A model generated the notes under the pieces. That model was not told where the DNA came from, made no database searches, and saw only the letters and a program-made list of their open reading frames with translations. This document shows, in pieces, positions 44,520-53,000 of a DNA stretch of 62,741 nt (position 1 is its first letter; every line of letters begins with the position of its first letter). This DNA comes from an uncultured Bacilli bacterium. GTDB taxonomy: Bacteria; Bacillota_I; Bacilli_A; RF39; UBA660. The DNA lies in NCBI GenBank assembly GCA_934120635.1, contig CAKOUR010000011.1:1-62741 (forward strand), read 5' to 3'. The position numbers were made by a program, and so were the translations under genes.

Positions 44520-44528
44520 ATTATAACA
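44520..44528 (-). promoter_or_regulatory. Extended -10 promoter of the virB2-like operon
   Basis: TGTTATAAT on the minus strand (44528-44520) is a perfect extended -10; the -35 region is only T-rich. It lies about 40 nt upstream of the ATG at 44482. Confidence 0.6.
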
Positions 44529-44534
44529 TAGATA

Positions 44535-44568
44535 CAAAAAAAAAGAAATAAAATTTTCTTTATTTCTT
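44535..44568 (-). terminator. Terminator at the SPFH gene stop
   Basis: A perfect 10-bp AT-rich minus-strand stem (44559-44568 with 44543-44552) with a 6-nt loop is followed by eight U. The stem overlaps the SPFH stop codon. Confidence 0.75.
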
Positions 44569-45772
44569 ATTTTACTTTTCCTCTATCTGAAGAAGAAACA
44601 TACCCTTTCTCTTCTTCTACTAATTGATTAAGTAAATTGTTATATCCATCATCATCTAAAGAATCTATATAATTTTTTGTTTCAGGATTTTCTAATAAAC
44701 TTTCAACTTCTTCATAACTTTCCTTAGAATAACAATTAAATCTTATTCTTAACTGTAAATCTTTCAAAAGTTTCTCAGAATTACTAATTTTTTTTGATTG
44801 ACTAGAATTTTTATTTGCATTAGGTGTATAATTTTTACCAGCAGCAACTCCAGCACCAATATTCTTAGCCATATCATTTCCACCAACAAAGAATGCGGTA
44901 TTCCCATTTTCAGACATAAAAAGAGTCTTTATAATTTCATCAATTTCACTATCTGAAACACCATTTCTAACTAAACTTTCACGTACTTTATTTAATTTAT
45001 TAATTAAAGTTTCTGTTTTTGCCTCCCCTAACTTAGAAATTTTCTTAGATTCAGCATCAGCATGAATATCTGAAATTTTAGCATCAGATTCAGCTTTTTC
45101 TAATTCAGCTTTCAATCTAACACTTTGTGCATTCTTTCTTTGTTCTTCTTCCGCAGCATCATTATATAACCTTTTTAATCTTTCAGGTAATTCAATCTTT
45201 TCAAAAATAATTTTATTAAATTGAATCCCATATTTATCTGTAAAATCATCTAGTTCTCCAGTTTTATCAAACATATCAACATCACATTTACTAACTACTA
45301 AATCATCAAATTTTTTATTAGCAACATAAACTCTTAACAAACGATTAACAATAGAAGACAACTGCGATAATTGATGTTTACCTTGTTTTACATACTTAGC
45401 CGGATCAACAATACTCATAGATAAAGTTAAATCTACACCTAACTCAATCTTATCTTTACTTAAACATTTTACATTGCTAAATGTTTTAACTCCCTCTAAT
45501 TCTGGACCTGGGACTAAAATTGTACGATAAAATATAGGTGAAACAAAATTAAGACCAACACCAGAATTAAAAGAAATATTACCAGTAAATCTATTTTCAA
45601 GAACTAAACGACAATTAGAAGGAACATTTCTCCAAAACTTAATACTACTTTTATAAGAAACAAAATCTCCTAATTCTAAATTATCATCTAAATCTTGCGG
45701 TACAAAAAGTTTATCCATCTCACTTAACTCATCTCTAGAATGAGTAACAACATTTTTAGTTTCATTAGCCAT
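44567..45772 (-). CDS. Soluble SPFH/Band 7 (prohibitin-like) protein
   Basis: Protein of 401 residues. An SPFH domain (about 45-240: CRLVLENRFTG, DKIELGVDLTLSMSIVDPAKY) is followed by a long coiled coil (about 215-290, DAAEEEQRKNAQS, LEKAESDAKISD) and a C-terminal helical tail. There is no N-terminal hydrophobic hairpin, so membrane contact must be peripheral, unlike flotillin or HflK/C. AAAGGGG precedes the ATG at 45772; a longer frame to 45838 runs through the promoter. Its own strong promoter and terminator lie inside the T4SS cluster. It could scaffold the secretion machine; that is inference. Confidence 0.85.
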   Translation of the reverse strand: MANETKNVVTHSRDELSEMDKLFVPQDLDDNLELGDFVSYKSSIKFWRNVPSNCRLVLENRFTGNISFNSGVGLNFVSPIFYRTILVPGPELEGVKTFSNVKCLSKDKIELGVDLTLSMSIVDPAKYVKQGKHQLSQLSSIVNRLLRVYVANKKFDDLVVSKCDVDMFDKTGELDDFTDKYGIQFNKIIFEKIELPERLKRLYNDAAEEEQRKNAQSVRLKAELEKAESDAKISDIHADAESKKISKLGEAKTETLINKLNKVRESLVRNGVSDSEIDEIIKTLFMSENGNTAFFVGGNDMAKNIGAGVAAGKNYTPNANKNSSQSKKISNSEKLLKDLQLRIRFNCYSKESYEEVESLLENPETKNYIDSLDDDGYNNLLNQLVEEEKGYVSSSDRGKVK

Positions 45773-45799
45773 AACTAATACCCCTTTCAAATTACTTGT

Positions 45800-45828
45800 A
45801 TAGTACCATAAAACATTACATTTGTCAA
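45800..45828 (-). promoter_or_regulatory. Strong sigma-A promoter of the SPFH gene with dyad
   Basis: TTGACA (45828-45823), 17-nt spacer and TACTAT (45805-45800). The -35 lies within an inverted repeat AACATT-N9-AATGTT, a possible operator. Confidence 0.75.
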
Positions 45829-45845
45829 TGTTACTCAAAAGTTAA

Positions 45846-46421
45846 TCATTTTTCTTCCATCATTTGATGAATTAAATTAACATTCTTAATAACAGAAGTC
45901 ATTTCCAAATAAAAATCTTTAACATTCTGTTCTATTTTTTTACAAAAAATATCTTCATTTCCCTCTAAATAAAAATCATGACTATACGTATTTTCGCAAG
46001 AAATAGAATCAGTATCAGAATTATAATTACCCTCAAAAATAACATTGCTATTATCATTAATAATAATTCTATAAGTATAAGAAAGATATCCTTTTACATA
46101 ATCATACTTAGGAGTAAAATTAGTTCTAATATTATCAGAATATTCCATCTTATTTTTTATAAATTGATACTGTTTAGTATCAAAATAATTTTCCTCATAT
46201 ACAGAAGATTCACCATTATCTACCTTCTTATTAAATTCTTCCAAATTCAAATCACTAATTTGCTTAAAATATAAAGAACTACCCTTTTCATTTGTATATC
46301 CATTTTTTTTAAGTATTTTAATCACTCTATCACTAGGACTTTGAAACAATACTAAAATCAATAATAAAATCAAAATTAAAACACTAACAATAACAATTAA
46401 TTTTTTTTTACTTAATTTCAT
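45846..46421 (-). CDS. Membrane-anchored extracellular protein of the T4SS cluster
   Basis: Protein of 191 residues with a basic N-terminus, one helix (about 8-26) and an ectodomain with two Cys (SISCENTY, DIFCKKIE). No family is recognised. It starts 13 nt after the VirB2/hydrolase fusion gene and ends before the SPFH promoter, so it closes the long T4SS transcript. It could correspond to a VirB8-like periplasmic component by topology only. Confidence 0.55.
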   Translation of the reverse strand: MKLSKKKLIVIVSVLILILLLILVLFQSPSDRVIKILKKNGYTNEKGSSLYFKQISDLNLEEFNKKVDNGESSVYEENYFDTKQYQFIKNKMEYSDNIRTNFTPKYDYVKGYLSYTYRIIINDNSNVIFEGNYNSDTDSISCENTYSHDFYLEGNEDIFCKKIEQNVKDFYLEMTSVIKNVNLIHQMMEEK

Positions 46422-46434
46422 TATTTTTCCCCTT

Positions 46435-47448
46435 TCAACTTGATTTCTTTATTTTATTATAAGACTCTTGCGTATATCCAAAAGGATCACTATTTTTAGA
46501 TGGAAAACTATAAAAAGTATAAGTTGAACCATAAACATTCTTTATAACAGTTTTATCACGAACATAATTTGAACGATTAGTAATAAATTTTTTTCCCGTT
46601 TTACCACCAACACTACAAATATCTCCCATATTTCCATTAGAACAATAATTTTTAGTATTACAAAACCAACAATCATGTTCATCAACATATAAAGGTAAAC
46701 TTCTTTGCCCCAATACTAAAGCTTTTTTTACCCCATCTTTCATTTGAGAAGATGCAGATTCTGGTTTAGTTCTACAAGCAAACCAACTACTATTACTAAC
46801 ATAATTATAAAGACCACTTGCTCCTTTTCCATACTTACTTCCATGTAACTCAAAAAGATTAGCCATTAAACTAGCCTCAGCTATAACACCATCTAAAGAC
46901 CCTTGCTCACATAAAGCAACACCTGATAAATAACTAATTTGAGACTCCGACAAATTATATGTTTGTCCATTATAAGTCCCACCTGAACTAGATTCAACTT
47001 TTTTCCCTTTAGCTAAAGTTAAAATCCTCTTAGTAAAATCTCCATCACCACTCAAAGATGGATACCATTCCTTATTTTTTTCTTGCTCAATTTTTTTCTT
47101 TGCCTCTTCTAAAGTTTCATAATAAGCAATATTACTCGTATTAGTCAAACAAAGTGTATAATCAGAAATTGCAGTATCAGAAGCTAAACCAACAGCAAAT
47201 TTACTAATAGTAGGAACTAAAAAGAAAATAACAGCAGATAATATTCTTTTACCAGCAATCTTTAAATTTTTTTGCATAGCATTTTCATCTGAAGAAAGAA
47301 CAGCTCTAGAAAAATCTATCATTAACATTAAAATTAAACAACTTGGAATAATATAAAGAATAATTTTTAAAAGAGTCTCTATAAATAAAATTATCTTTAA
47401 CACACCCGAATTAGTACAAGCATCAAGAAAAAAATAATAATTCATCAT
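46435..47448 (-). CDS. VirB2-like hairpin fused to a SleB-like peptidoglycan hydrolase
   Basis: Protein of 337 residues. The N-terminal 100 residues form a two-helix hairpin (IDFSRAVLSSDENAMQK, then KRILSAVIFFLVPTISKFA) that aligns with the hairpin of the gene at 43619. After a charged linker the C-terminal part has SESQISYLSGVALCEQGS, DGVIAEASLMANLFE and several Cys, the core of SleB/CwlJ-type (Hydrolase_2) cell-wall hydrolases with the acidic residue in CEQG as candidate catalytic Glu. The fusion is unusual. The frame and spacing show one continuous gene. Confidence 0.68.
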   Translation of the reverse strand: MMNYYFFLDACTNSGVLKIILFIETLLKIILYIIPSCLILMLMIDFSRAVLSSDENAMQKNLKIAGKRILSAVIFFLVPTISKFAVGLASDTAISDYTLCLTNTSNIAYYETLEEAKKKIEQEKNKEWYPSLSGDGDFTKRILTLAKGKKVESSSGGTYNGQTYNLSESQISYLSGVALCEQGSLDGVIAEASLMANLFELHGSKYGKGASGLYNYVSNSSWFACRTKPESASSQMKDGVKKALVLGQRSLPLYVDEHDCWFCNTKNYCSNGNMGDICSVGGKTGKKFITNRSNYVRDKTVIKNVYGSTYTFYSFPSKNSDPFGYTQESYNKIKKSS

Positions 47449-47534
47449 AACTACATTTATACTCCTCTCAATATTACAAACATATTAATATAATAACACA
47501 TTAACAAAAAAGATTAACAACATAATAAACAAAA

Positions 47535-47577
47535 TAAATAAAAATAGCAATAAATCAAAAATATAACTTATTGCTAT
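47535..47577 (-). terminator. Terminator inside the T4SS cluster
   Basis: A perfect 10-bp minus-strand stem (47568-47577 with 47544-47553) with a 14-nt loop is followed by a U-rich tail. It separates the three ectodomain-protein genes from the fusion gene at 46435-47448, which must then have a promoter of its own at 47449-47530 or rely on read-through. Confidence 0.7.
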
Positions 47578-47584
47578 CTAATCA

Positions 47585-48313
47585 TTATCCTTTTTTCTCA
47601 ATAGTATTTAATTCCTTTAAATCAGAAGTTAAAATAACATTAGTTCCTTGATAATCAATAACATCTTTTAAAATATAAACTTTATAATAATCATTCTTAA
47701 TATAAATATCATCATCCTCTACATTAATTGTCTTATAACTATCACTTGCCTTATCATAATAAGAAATAGATCCCTGATGTTCAGTAGTAATATAAGAATA
47801 AGAAGATAATTGATACTGATCACTACCAACAACTAAAGTAACTGGTTCAATAAAGAAATATAAATCCTTACCATCAAACAAGAAATAATGATTTAACTTA
47901 CCATGATATTTATTAGTAGTTAAATTATATATTCCCTTTTGATAAGTAATATAAGAATAACCAGGACTTAAGTATTCCGCACAACTAAGAGTAGGCATAA
48001 CAACACTCATATCACTAGGAAATAATACAACATTTCCCTTTTGATAATAAATAGGAGTAGAATCAATATTAACCTTGATATTTTTAGGTTTATAATCAAC
48101 AACCACATCTTTCCTATTCTTACTCACAACAGCAGTATATTCATATTTTTTATCATAAAAATACTGATAAACATTCTCTTCTATATCAATATGATAATTA
48201 TTACTAATCATTAATTTATAATAAACAAGAAAAGAAATAAACACTACTACAATCAAACTAATAGGAATAATTAATTTATAATTCTCTTGAACCCATTTTT
48301 CAAACTTTTTCAT
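47585..48313 (-). CDS. Membrane-anchored extracellular protein, paralogue A
   Basis: Protein of 242 residues: a helix at about 14-33 and an ectodomain of strand-rich segments such as HYFLFDGKDLYFFIEP, DDDIYIKNDYYKVYILKD. By eye it resembles the membrane-proximal domains of the two larger proteins upstream, so the three form a family with increasing added domains. AGGAGG precedes the ATG; the gap to the upstream gene is 12 nt. Confidence 0.6.
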   Translation of the reverse strand: MKKFEKWVQENYKLIIPISLIVVVFISFLVYYKLMISNNYHIDIEENVYQYFYDKKYEYTAVVSKNRKDVVVDYKPKNIKVNIDSTPIYYQKGNVVLFPSDMSVVMPTLSCAEYLSPGYSYITYQKGIYNLTTNKYHGKLNHYFLFDGKDLYFFIEPVTLVVGSDQYQLSSYSYITTEHQGSISYYDKASDSYKTINVEDDDIYIKNDYYKVYILKDVIDYQGTNVILTSDLKELNTIEKKG

Positions 48314-48325
48314 TATTCTTTCCTC

Positions 48326-49966
48326 CTAATATCTAAATTTATAATCAATTCCAGGATTTATTGTATAAGTATTAAAATTTAAAGACATTAACCGAACAGT
48401 TAAAACATTACCACTACCTTGATTAACACCTAAAGTAGACAAATCTAAATAGCAATTTTTTCCATTAATAGAAGAAACACTACCACTAACAGGAACACTA
48501 CTACTAATCCCAGTAAACTGATCATTTAAATAAAGATTAACATTACCACCAGTAACAGTATAATTCTTATCAAAAGAAATTTTATAATACAACTTATTAC
48601 CAGAAATTTTAGTAACATTCAAATAAATTTGTGGAAGACTAGTATGTAAACCAACTTCATCAAACTTATATTCTTTTAAATTCTTCTTATCATCATAATA
48701 AGTATACTTAAATTTTAAATTATAATAAACATTAGGAATTAAATCACGAATAACCAAATTTGTATCAGTCTTAGACATATAAACAACATTAGTAGTAGAA
48801 TTTACAGTATTTTCTACTTCAACATAAACACTCTTATACTCATTATCAGGATCATATACAACATAATCAACAGAAATACTATCAATCTCTGGAGAAACCC
48901 TTACAACAGAAGTATTTTTAGTAGCATTAATAATCTGTTGAACAGTTTCATTTGATACTCCATTATTCTTAGTAGAATTCCCATTAAAAGTAGAATTACT
49001 TCCATTAGTAGTACCATTACTATTTATACCATTACTAATACCAGTATTATTAACAATACCAGTTCCACCTATTCCTGTACCATCTCCTCCTGAACCACTA
49101 CCTCCAGTTCCTCCAATACCAGTTCCTGATCCAGATCCACCAGACCCTGATCCACCAGTTCCTGAACCAGATCCACCAGCCCCTGATCCAGATCCGCCAT
49201 TTCCCGAACCAGATCCACCAGTTCCCGAACCACTACCTCCTGTACTTGTACCAGATTCACTATTTTTATCATCATTATTTTTAGTAGAATTTAAGTTATA
49301 TGTATCCTTATCATATTTATTAGTACTACCAATAATTTTCTTTAAATCAATATCTTCTCCTCCAAAATTAATCTTCTCATTAGCAATATCAAAAGAATAA
49401 GAAGAAGTTCTAAGAACAGTAGGAGTAATCGTTTTAAAACTAGTCTTATCATTTAATAAAGTAGCATTACCTAACTTATCTAAATGAATTAACAAATAAT
49501 TACTAGTAACAAATGATGAATCCTTAGATTCAATTGTCCTATCAATAATCAAATAAACTCTATCAGCTAATTTATAAAATTTAGAATTAACAGAACTCTT
49601 AATTTTATTTTCTCCTTTAATTGTATCAACCTTACCAGTCTTATTAACTTGATAAAATTTACCATAAAGAGAAATATCACCTGAATTAGAATCATATATC
49701 ACAGAATGACTACCTAAATCATAATTTTTATCATTATAAATCAAATAATAATCTCCACCCCACTTAATTCTAAGAGTTCCATTATCACTAGTTGTAATCA
49801 TATTTTCATCTTTATCAAACAATACAGAACCACTAGAAACAGAGTAAACAGTCTTACCAATATCAATAGATTTTTTTAGGAATAGAGAAAATATAACAAC
49901 TATTCCCACACATAATATCATAACAATTATTATCGTTTTCTTCGTTTTACTATTATATTTTCTCAT
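48326..49966 (-). CDS. Membrane-anchored protein with Gly-rich linker and FN3-like modules, paralogue B
   Basis: Protein of 546 residues: helix at about 12-30, a membrane-proximal domain (35-220), a Gly/Ser/Thr low-complexity linker (about 240-320, repeated GSGSGTGG units), then one or two FN3-like modules (LIPNVYYNLKFKY is the G-strand pattern). No LPxTG signal. GAGGAGG precedes the ATG. A gap of 40 nt separates it from the giant gene upstream and both share one promoter. Confidence 0.7.
   Translation of the reverse strand: MRKYNSKTKKTIIIVMILCVGIVVIFSLFLKKSIDIGKTVYSVSSGSVLFDKDENMITTSDNGTLRIKWGGDYYLIYNDKNYDLGSHSVIYDSNSGDISLYGKFYQVNKTGKVDTIKGENKIKSSVNSKFYKLADRVYLIIDRTIESKDSSFVTSNYLLIHLDKLGNATLLNDKTSFKTITPTVLRTSSYSFDIANEKINFGGEDIDLKKIIGSTNKYDKDTYNLNSTKNNDDKNSESGTSTGGSGSGTGGSGSGNGGSGSGAGGSGSGTGGSGSGGSGSGTGIGGTGGSGSGGDGTGIGGTGIVNNTGISNGINSNGTTNGSNSTFNGNSTKNNGVSNETVQQIINATKNTSVVRVSPEIDSISVDYVVYDPDNEYKSVYVEVENTVNSTTNVVYMSKTDTNLVIRDLIPNVYYNLKFKYTYYDDKKNLKEYKFDEVGLHTSLPQIYLNVTKISGNKLYYKISFDKNYTVTGGNVNLYLNDQFTGISSSVPVSGSVSSINGKNCYLDLSTLGVNQGSGNVLTVRLMSLNFNTYTINPGIDYKFRY
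49045..49260 (-). repeat. Gly-rich coding repeat in paralogue B
   Basis: Imperfect tandem units of 9-24 nt (CCAGATCCACCA type on the plus strand) encode the GSGSGTGG linker. They stay in frame, so changes in copy number would alter linker length. Confidence 0.75.
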
Positions 49967-50006
49967 ATAATCCTCCTCAAATTAAAATACTTATTTTTAA
50001 CTATCA

Positions 50007-53000
50007 TCATAAATTCAAGATTGTTGTAAATGTATCATTACCAGTTTCCTGATCTCTTAATAAAGTCTTTTTACCATTAACCATATAATAATACTTTGTA
50101 GAAATAATATAAGTATTACCAAATTTAAATGTAAAACTAGTATTTTCTGAATGATTAGAATCAGAAACATCAATTAATAACCTAGGTGTCTTATCACTAT
50201 TAATAGTAAAAATATTTTCTTTATATGAACCAGTAGTCTTACTAGAACCACCTTTTAATGAAATTGTATAAACAACTTCAACAATATTATCGCTCAAATT
50301 AGCAGAACCATTGTAAGTCAACATTATATTCTTACCATTAGTCTGAGTAGCAGTAATTGTACCTAAAGTAATACCAGCATCAATTGGTGTATAAATAAAA
50401 TCAGTAAATGGTGTAACATTAGTTTTCTCTTCCTCAGTAAATCCAACATTATTTCTATATACCTCATAAGATAATTCCACATAATATAGTGTATTAGACT
50501 TTAAACCAGTAAATTCAATTTTTTGATTAACACTATCAGCATCTAATGTAATAGAACAACTATCAGCTTCTTTAATATTAGGATTACTATTTTTATTCAA
50601 ATAATATAAACACTTATTACTACCACTAGATGAAGTAACAATATTTCCCTTTTCATCTTTCAAATTAATACGATATTTACCATATTTAATTATTTTATGA
50701 ATATCTGTAATAGTAGGTGTAAATGACACATAGTAACCATTTTTATCCGTATGTCCTGCCGATAAACTATTATTCAAAGAAGCATTAGCCTCTGATAAAG
50801 CAGGAATATTAATCACCTGACGAAGTCCATTACTAGTAATATCACCATTTTTCATACTATCATTCTGATATAAAACTAACTTTTGCTCTTCTCTATAAGT
50901 ATTATTTGTATAAGGAACAGCATAAACCACTAACTTATAATAACCATCACCAAACAAGAAATTATTACCAGAAAAATTATACTTAATATTTTTATTATTT
51001 ACATTTGATACATCTTCCTTACCTACAGAAACATAACATCCCTTTACATATCCAGAAGAAGAATCTCCATATTGATTAATATCACACCGAACAGCATCAC
51101 TACCATCAAAATTAATTGCTTTAAAACTATCTTCCCCAGACGGAGCATATAACTCAAAACGAATTTTATAATTAGAAGTACTTTTCAAACCAAGACGCCA
51201 AGTCAACTCTTTAAGAGAAGTCTCCCCTTGATATTTAGTAGGTAAAACAGAAAATTGAATACCACTTAAAATTGCTTTAGCATCTAAAGTAGAAGAAGAA
51301 TAATCTTTTGTAACATAAGAAGTAGTACTAGAACTATCATAAAGTTGAGTATATTTATTATCAATATAAGCATATATTCTATAATAATATGTAGTAGCAG
51401 GCACTAAATTATTAACAGTAACATCATCAATTACAGCATTATATCCAGACAAATCATCACCAGAAATAGTAACATTTGAAGTAACAGTAGAAAACTTATT
51501 TGAGAATTCAGAATCATCATATAACTCTACATAAACCTTCTTATGTTCCTTACCATCTTTAATAAATTGTTTATTTCCATAAATTCCATTAGGTTTCATT
51601 TTAATAGTAATACTATTAATAGTATTACCACCAGAAGAAACTTTAATAGTAGGTGTAATAGTATTAAACTGATAAGAATTATCATTCGTCTTTAAATTAG
51701 CTTCTTTTAAAACCCTAGTCTGAATATTTTGATATTCCTTCTTACCATCAATAAAACTCATACCAGAATTTGTAAAATCAATTCCAAATCGAACACCAAC
51801 ATTACTAGCCAAATCATTAGTATTATAAAAACTAGCACCAATAAGAGCATCATAATGATCAGTATCAATCATCTTATTGTATACATAAAGTGAATGATTA
51901 TCTTTATCATAATTTTCCTTCAATAAATATAATCCCATATTATTAGCATCTAAACTAGAATAAGAATCTTTATTAGAAGAACCATTATAAATATTCAAAT
52001 ATTTTTTTGAAACAACATCTTCTAAAATTAAACCATTCCTGAACATTTGTTCAATACCAACAAAACCACTATCATAATAAGCATAAACATAAATTAACAT
52101 CTTATGTCCAATAAACTTACTAATATTAGCATAATCTATAGCAATATATTTATAATCATCAGACAAAGCCTGCCCTTCATCATCAACATTACCATTAGGT
52201 ATAGAAACAGTACTTAACTTAGAAGCCAAAAAATATCTAACATAATCACTAGCACTACTTTTCTCAGCCTGTTTAATAACAACTTTATAAGCATAAGCCC
52301 TAGAAGTAATATCATTATTATTAAGACGCAACTTAAGCACATTATCATTATCGTCTACAATACTATAAGCTACTTTATTATCATACGTATATTCCCCATC
52401 AAAATGATAATTAGCAATAGAAACATATTCTATTTTATCAGCAGTATTTTTCTTTCCATAAAAAATACCATAATCACCATTACTAGAAAAAGGAACAACA
52501 ACATCATGAAATTCATTATCAACAACTAAAGCATCATTAACTTTATTATAATCTTTAGTATCAGCATCTTTCATTTTATAATATAAATTTTTATCATATA
52601 AAGAACCATCAGCATCATTAACAGCAATAGAATAAGTAATACTACTCTTATCACTTGTCTTAATATATTGTTTATAAATAGGAGCCTGTCTTTCAATAGA
52701 AATTCCCTTATATAAAGCATCGTTCGTATATGTTGGATTTTTTCCATCTTCAGTAATAAAATCAATATCAAAACCAATCTTATAATTATACCCTCTAGTA
52801 AAATGTTTCTCATCATCCAATTCACTAGGATCTAAATAAATAGTAATTTGTTTAGGCTGATACTTATTTCCCATTTCAACAGGAACTTCCTTTACTAATT
52901 TTTTATTAACATTATTATAAACCTTAAAATTAACAGTCGCTTTTTCATAAGTAAATGCAGAATCAACAAAAGTATCACTTAAACTATTCTCTAAAGTTAC

